Source: Nitrospirae bacterium RBG_19FT_COMBO_42_15
GTDB taxonomy: Bacteria > Nitrospirota > CAKKRA01 > 9FT-COMBO-42-15
NCBI GenBank assembly: GCA_001803815.1
Contig: MHEL01000101.1
Span: forward strand, 1 to 8,058
Reading direction: 5' to 3'
DNA: 8,058 bases
This document shows positions 6,209-8,058 of the stretch, piece by piece. Numbering within the stretch: position 1 is the stretch's first letter; each line of letters opens with the position of its first letter. A program made the translations under genes and the position numbers. The notes below the pieces were generated by a model. It ran no database searches and was not told where the DNA came from. It saw nothing but the letters and a program-made list of their open reading frames with translations.

Positions 6209-6916
6209 ATGAAAAAGAGGGAGGTAAAAAACAGCAGTCTCTGCTTTATGGTTCTTTATTTAGTCCCTTCAAATAAGGCAGAGGATTACATACCACCGCC
6301 TTTCAAGGTTGTAAACATCCTGCCCGGTTACACAACAGGCGGTTTTTATATCTCCTGCAGCATGGAAAATACTGAAGATGTCAATGAGTTTGCGCTTCTG
6401 CCGGCGTATACACAGTATGAGGGGAAAAGGGGATTCTATTATAGTCCGTTGAATATCTCAAAAAAACTATGGCCATCGCAGATTAATGACAGTTGCTCAT
6501 TTCTTCTTAAAAAAATGGGTAATTCTTTCAGCTTTAAGGCAACCGTAGACAACAGACAGGTCATAAACCTTATTGCGCAGCCTAAACTTAGAAAAATACC
6601 TGTAAAAATTAATTACCCTTTTTTAGTTGTAAAAGGGAATGGCATTGTGTTTTACAGGCTTAACTGCACATCAAATTTTACATTTACGAGCACTGATATT
6701 GAAATACCGAGAGAAAGCCCTTTTTATGAATATCCATTTAAGGTCAAGATACTTTCCGGGATGTGGGAATCTAATAATAGAGTCTCAATAAATGAGCCTG
6801 TGCCGATTCTTGGAAAGAGATTGGCTGTTCAGCTTAGAAACGGGATATACGGAAAGCGGGTAAACCCCGTTAGAAAGGATAGAACTTTAATCCCCACTCT
6901 TTTTATAAGGGATTAA
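6209..6916 (+). CDS. hypothetical protein, C-terminus recoded by a repeat element
   Basis: I do not recognise this 235-residue protein with confidence. It is rich in beta-prone and aromatic residues (YIPPPFKVVNILPGYTTGGFY, GKRGFYYSPLNIS, ESPFYEYPFKVKILSGMW), with a basic N-terminus and a short hydrophobic run (about 10-20) too short to be a convincing membrane anchor. A distant link to acetoacetate decarboxylase-like barrels is conceivable but unproven. The ATG at 6209 has no usable Shine-Dalgarno; a perfect promoter ends six bases before it, so a leaderless mRNA fits. The next in-frame ATG (6248) also lacks a properly spaced site. From residue 219 (NPVRKDRTLIPTLFIRD) the sequence comes from the inserted inverted-repeat element, so the native protein was probably about 218 residues plus a lost end. 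Base composition matches its neighbours less obviously because of many AT-rich runs; a recently acquired or fast-evolving gene is possible. Confidence 0.65.
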   Translation: MKKREVKNSSLCFMVLYLVPSNKAEDYIPPPFKVVNILPGYTTGGFYISCSMENTEDVNEFALLPAYTQYEGKRGFYYSPLNISKKLWPSQINDSCSFLLKKMGNSFSFKATVDNRQVINLIAQPKLRKIPVKINYPFLVVKGNGIVFYRLNCTSNFTFTSTDIEIPRESPFYEYPFKVKILSGMWESNNRVSINEPVPILGKRLAVQLRNGIYGKRVNPVRKDRTLIPTLFIRD

Positions 6917-6969
6917 AACTTGGTTACATTCAATATTTCTGCCATAAATAGCGGGATTTTCTAACGGGG
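6865..6969. repeat. MITE-like inverted-repeat element, copy 2 (105 bp)
   Basis: Ends CCCCGTTAGAAA (6865-6876) and TTTCTAACGGGG (6958-6969) are perfect 12-bp inverted repeats identical to those at 564-643. Flanks are TAAA (6861-6864) and CAAA (6970-6973). The interior differs in length and mostly in sequence from copy 1, but when copy 2 is read on the minus strand a stretch beginning AATCCCTT and ending GTGGGG resembles copy 1 bases 609-630. Inside lies a nested 9-bp hairpin, TTTAATCCC (6886-6894) / GGGATTAAA (6909-6917), with a 14-base loop. The left part is translated as the end of the 6209 gene, whose stop (6914-6916) lies in the hairpin. Bases 6917-7016, up to tatA, hold no gene. There is no transposase. 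Confidence 0.75.
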
Positions 6970-7016
6970 CAAATAGTTTTAGAAAAGAAGGGGTTTAAAG
7001 GAAACGGAGGTTTAAA

Positions 7017-7205
7017 ATGTTTGGTTTAGGAATGCCGGAATTAATAATAATACTTGTTATAGCGCTCCTCGTATTTGGAATTGGAAAACTCCCTGAGATC
7101 GGGACAAATCTTGGCAAGGCTATTAAAGGCTTCAAAAAAGGGATGTCTGATACAGAGATAGATGTAACACCAAAGCAAGATGAAAAGGCTGAAAAGAAAC
7201 AATAG
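7017..7205 (+). CDS. tatA: Sec-independent (twin-arginine) protein translocase subunit TatA
   Basis: TatA oligomers form the membrane conduit for folded proteins exported by the Tat pathway. The 62-residue protein has the standard short layout: [21 protein letters not shown] gives a single transmembrane helix (about 7-21) with the conserved E8, followed by the FG hinge (20-21), the amphipathic helix [19 protein letters not shown] (24-42) with conserved G33 and F39, and a charged disordered tail rich in Lys and Glu. The length and F-G-x-G-K-L-P-E signature fit TatA/TatE better than the longer TatB. The start has a strong GGAGG (7006-7010) six bases upstream. tatC is not in the window. The downstream aldehyde dehydrogenase starts 9 bp after the stop and its ribosome binding site overlaps the stop, so the two are likely cotranscribed. 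Confidence 0.93.
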   Translation: MFGLGMPELIIILVIALLVFGIGKLPEIGTNLGKAIKGFKKGMSDTEIDVTPKQDEKAEKKQ

Positions 7206-7214
7206 AGGGTTTCA

Positions 7215-8058
7215 ATGCCAGAGGTGTTCAAAAATTTTATAAATGGCGAGTGGGTTCCATCAAAGACAGGGGCAGCATTTAATGATATTAATCCTGCGAA
7301 TAAGAGCGATGTAGTTGGTGTATTTCCAAAATCAGGCGCAGAGGATATTAATATAGCTGTTGACGCAGCAGCCTCTGCATTTGACAAATGGAGAAAGATA
7401 CCTGCGCCGGCAAGGGCAGAAATAATATATAAGGCTGAAAAACTCCTAAGAAAGAAGAAGGATGACATTGCTAAAACAGCTACTGCTGAAATGGGCAAAA
7501 TCCTTGATGAGACAAAGGGCGATGTTCAGGAGGGGATAGATACAGCATTTTACATGGCAGGAGAGGGGAGGAGGCTCTTTGGAGATACCACACCATCTGA
7601 ACTAAAAAATAAATTCTGCATGTCAATAAGAATGCCAATCGGCGTTGTCGGCCTGATATGCCCATGGAACTTTCCTGTTGCAATACCTTCGTGGAAGCTC
7701 TTTCCTGCATTGATATGCGGCAATACAGTTGTCTTAAAACCTGCATCTGATGCGCCTGCATCATCTATGGAGCTTGTCCAGATACTTGAGGAGGCTGGAA
7801 TTCCAAATGGCGTCGTCAATCTCGTTCATGGCTCAGGTGAAGAGGCAGGCATGGCATTGGTAAATCATACAAAGGTGAATCTAATCTCCTTTACAGGCTC
7901 TGCTGAGGTTGGAAAGAAGATAGGGGAATTGTGCGGAAGGAATCTAAAGAGATGCTCATTGGAGCTTGGCGGAAAGAATGCACAGATTGTAATGGATGAT
8001 GCGAACATAGATTTGGCAGTTGACGGCGCATTATGGGGAGCCTTTGGAACAACAGGCC
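7215..8058 (+). CDS. NAD(P)-dependent aldehyde dehydrogenase, 5' part (runs off right edge)
   Basis: An aldehyde dehydrogenase superfamily enzyme that oxidises an aldehyde to its acid; 281 complete codons are present of an expected length near 480-500. It opens with FKNFINGEWVPSKTG (5-19), a standard ALDH N-terminus. Cofactor and catalytic motifs seen are CPWNFP (149-154, N152 for the oxyanion), VVLKPAS (172-178, K175 contacting the cofactor), FTGSAEVG (226-233) and the general base E250 in LELGGKNA (249-256). The sequence ends at GAFGTTG (275-281), immediately before where the catalytic Cys of the usual GQxC motif should be, so activity cannot be judged. The GTTG spelling is compatible with ALDH7-like or succinate-semialdehyde-type groups; the substrate is not assignable. 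ATG 7215 follows AGAGGG (7204-7209), which overlaps the tatA stop. Confidence 0.93.
   Translation, partial: MPEVFKNFINGEWVPSKTGAAFNDINPANKSDVVGVFPKSGAEDINIAVDAAASAFDKWRKIPAPARAEIIYKAEKLLRKKKDDIAKTATAEMGKILDETKGDVQEGIDTAFYMAGEGRRLFGDTTPSELKNKFCMSIRMPIGVVGLICPWNFPVAIPSWKLFPALICGNTVVLKPASDAPASSMELVQILEEAGIPNGVVNLVHGSGEEAGMALVNHTKVNLISFTGSAEVGKKIGELCGRNLKRCSLELGGKNAQIVMDDANIDLAVDGALWGAFGTTG

Noticed and set aside
6886..6917. Rho-independent terminator after the 6209 gene
   Set aside because: The 9-bp stem is AT-rich and is followed by ACTTGG rather than a T-run, and the stop codon lies inside the stem.
564..6969. The recurring CCCCGTTAGAAA arms as CRISPR repeats or as ends of one 6.4-kb composite transposon
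   Set aside because: The arms occur as inverted pairs, not evenly spaced direct repeats. Each pair closes on itself over about 100 bp, and the genes between the two copies are ordinary chromosomal housekeeping genes.

Overview
The window comes from a bacterial chromosome of moderate-to-low GC content with mostly closely packed + strand genes. Gene content (serA, hisZ, dnaB, tatA, an aldehyde dehydrogenase) is housekeeping. The HisZ type, the arrangement aminotransferase–serA–repeat–hisZ (which I recall from Geobacter-like genomes), and the style of the intergenic repeats point to a deltaproteobacterium-like or Nitrospirae-like environmental lineage. That placement is a low-confidence inference. 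I see no rRNA, tRNA, CRISPR array or transposase gene.

Left edge (1-535): a minus-strand gene enters the window with only its first 11 codons. Their peptide, MIKFIADSMLG, looks like the start of a Mut7-C type RNase domain protein. It is divergent from a plus-strand gene for a 142-residue protein made of two similar halves. Between them lie two near-consensus sigma70 promoters that overlap head to head, with abutting -10 boxes.

Serine block (536-3497): an 80-bp inverted-repeat element sits directly upstream of a class V (alanine-glyoxylate/serine-pyruvate type) aminotransferase gene. That gene overlaps serA (3-phosphoglycerate dehydrogenase) by 4 bp. Together they plausibly form the first two steps of serine synthesis. 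A second, unrelated 123-bp interrupted palindrome follows the serA stop.

Histidine/replication block (3522-6166): hisZ, the regulatory subunit of ATP phosphoribosyltransferase, overlaps dnaB, the replicative helicase, by 13 bp. The DnaB carries an unusual CxC-x5-CxC cysteine cluster in its C-terminal ATPase domain.

Right part (6167-8058): a perfect TTGACA/TATAAT promoter stands immediately before an unrecognised 235-residue ORF, so close that the mRNA is probably leaderless. The last 17 codons of this ORF are supplied by a second copy of the inverted-repeat element. Then come tatA (twin-arginine translocase pore subunit) and, 9 bp later, an aldehyde dehydrogenase gene cut by the window end just before its catalytic cysteine.

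The least ordinary parts are the two MITE-like elements with terminal repeats CCCCGTTAGAAA(G), one of which recodes a protein C-terminus; the DnaB cysteine cluster; the mutually exclusive divergent promoters; and the leaderless promoter-gene junction. I do not see a clear new multi-gene defence or metabolic system here.
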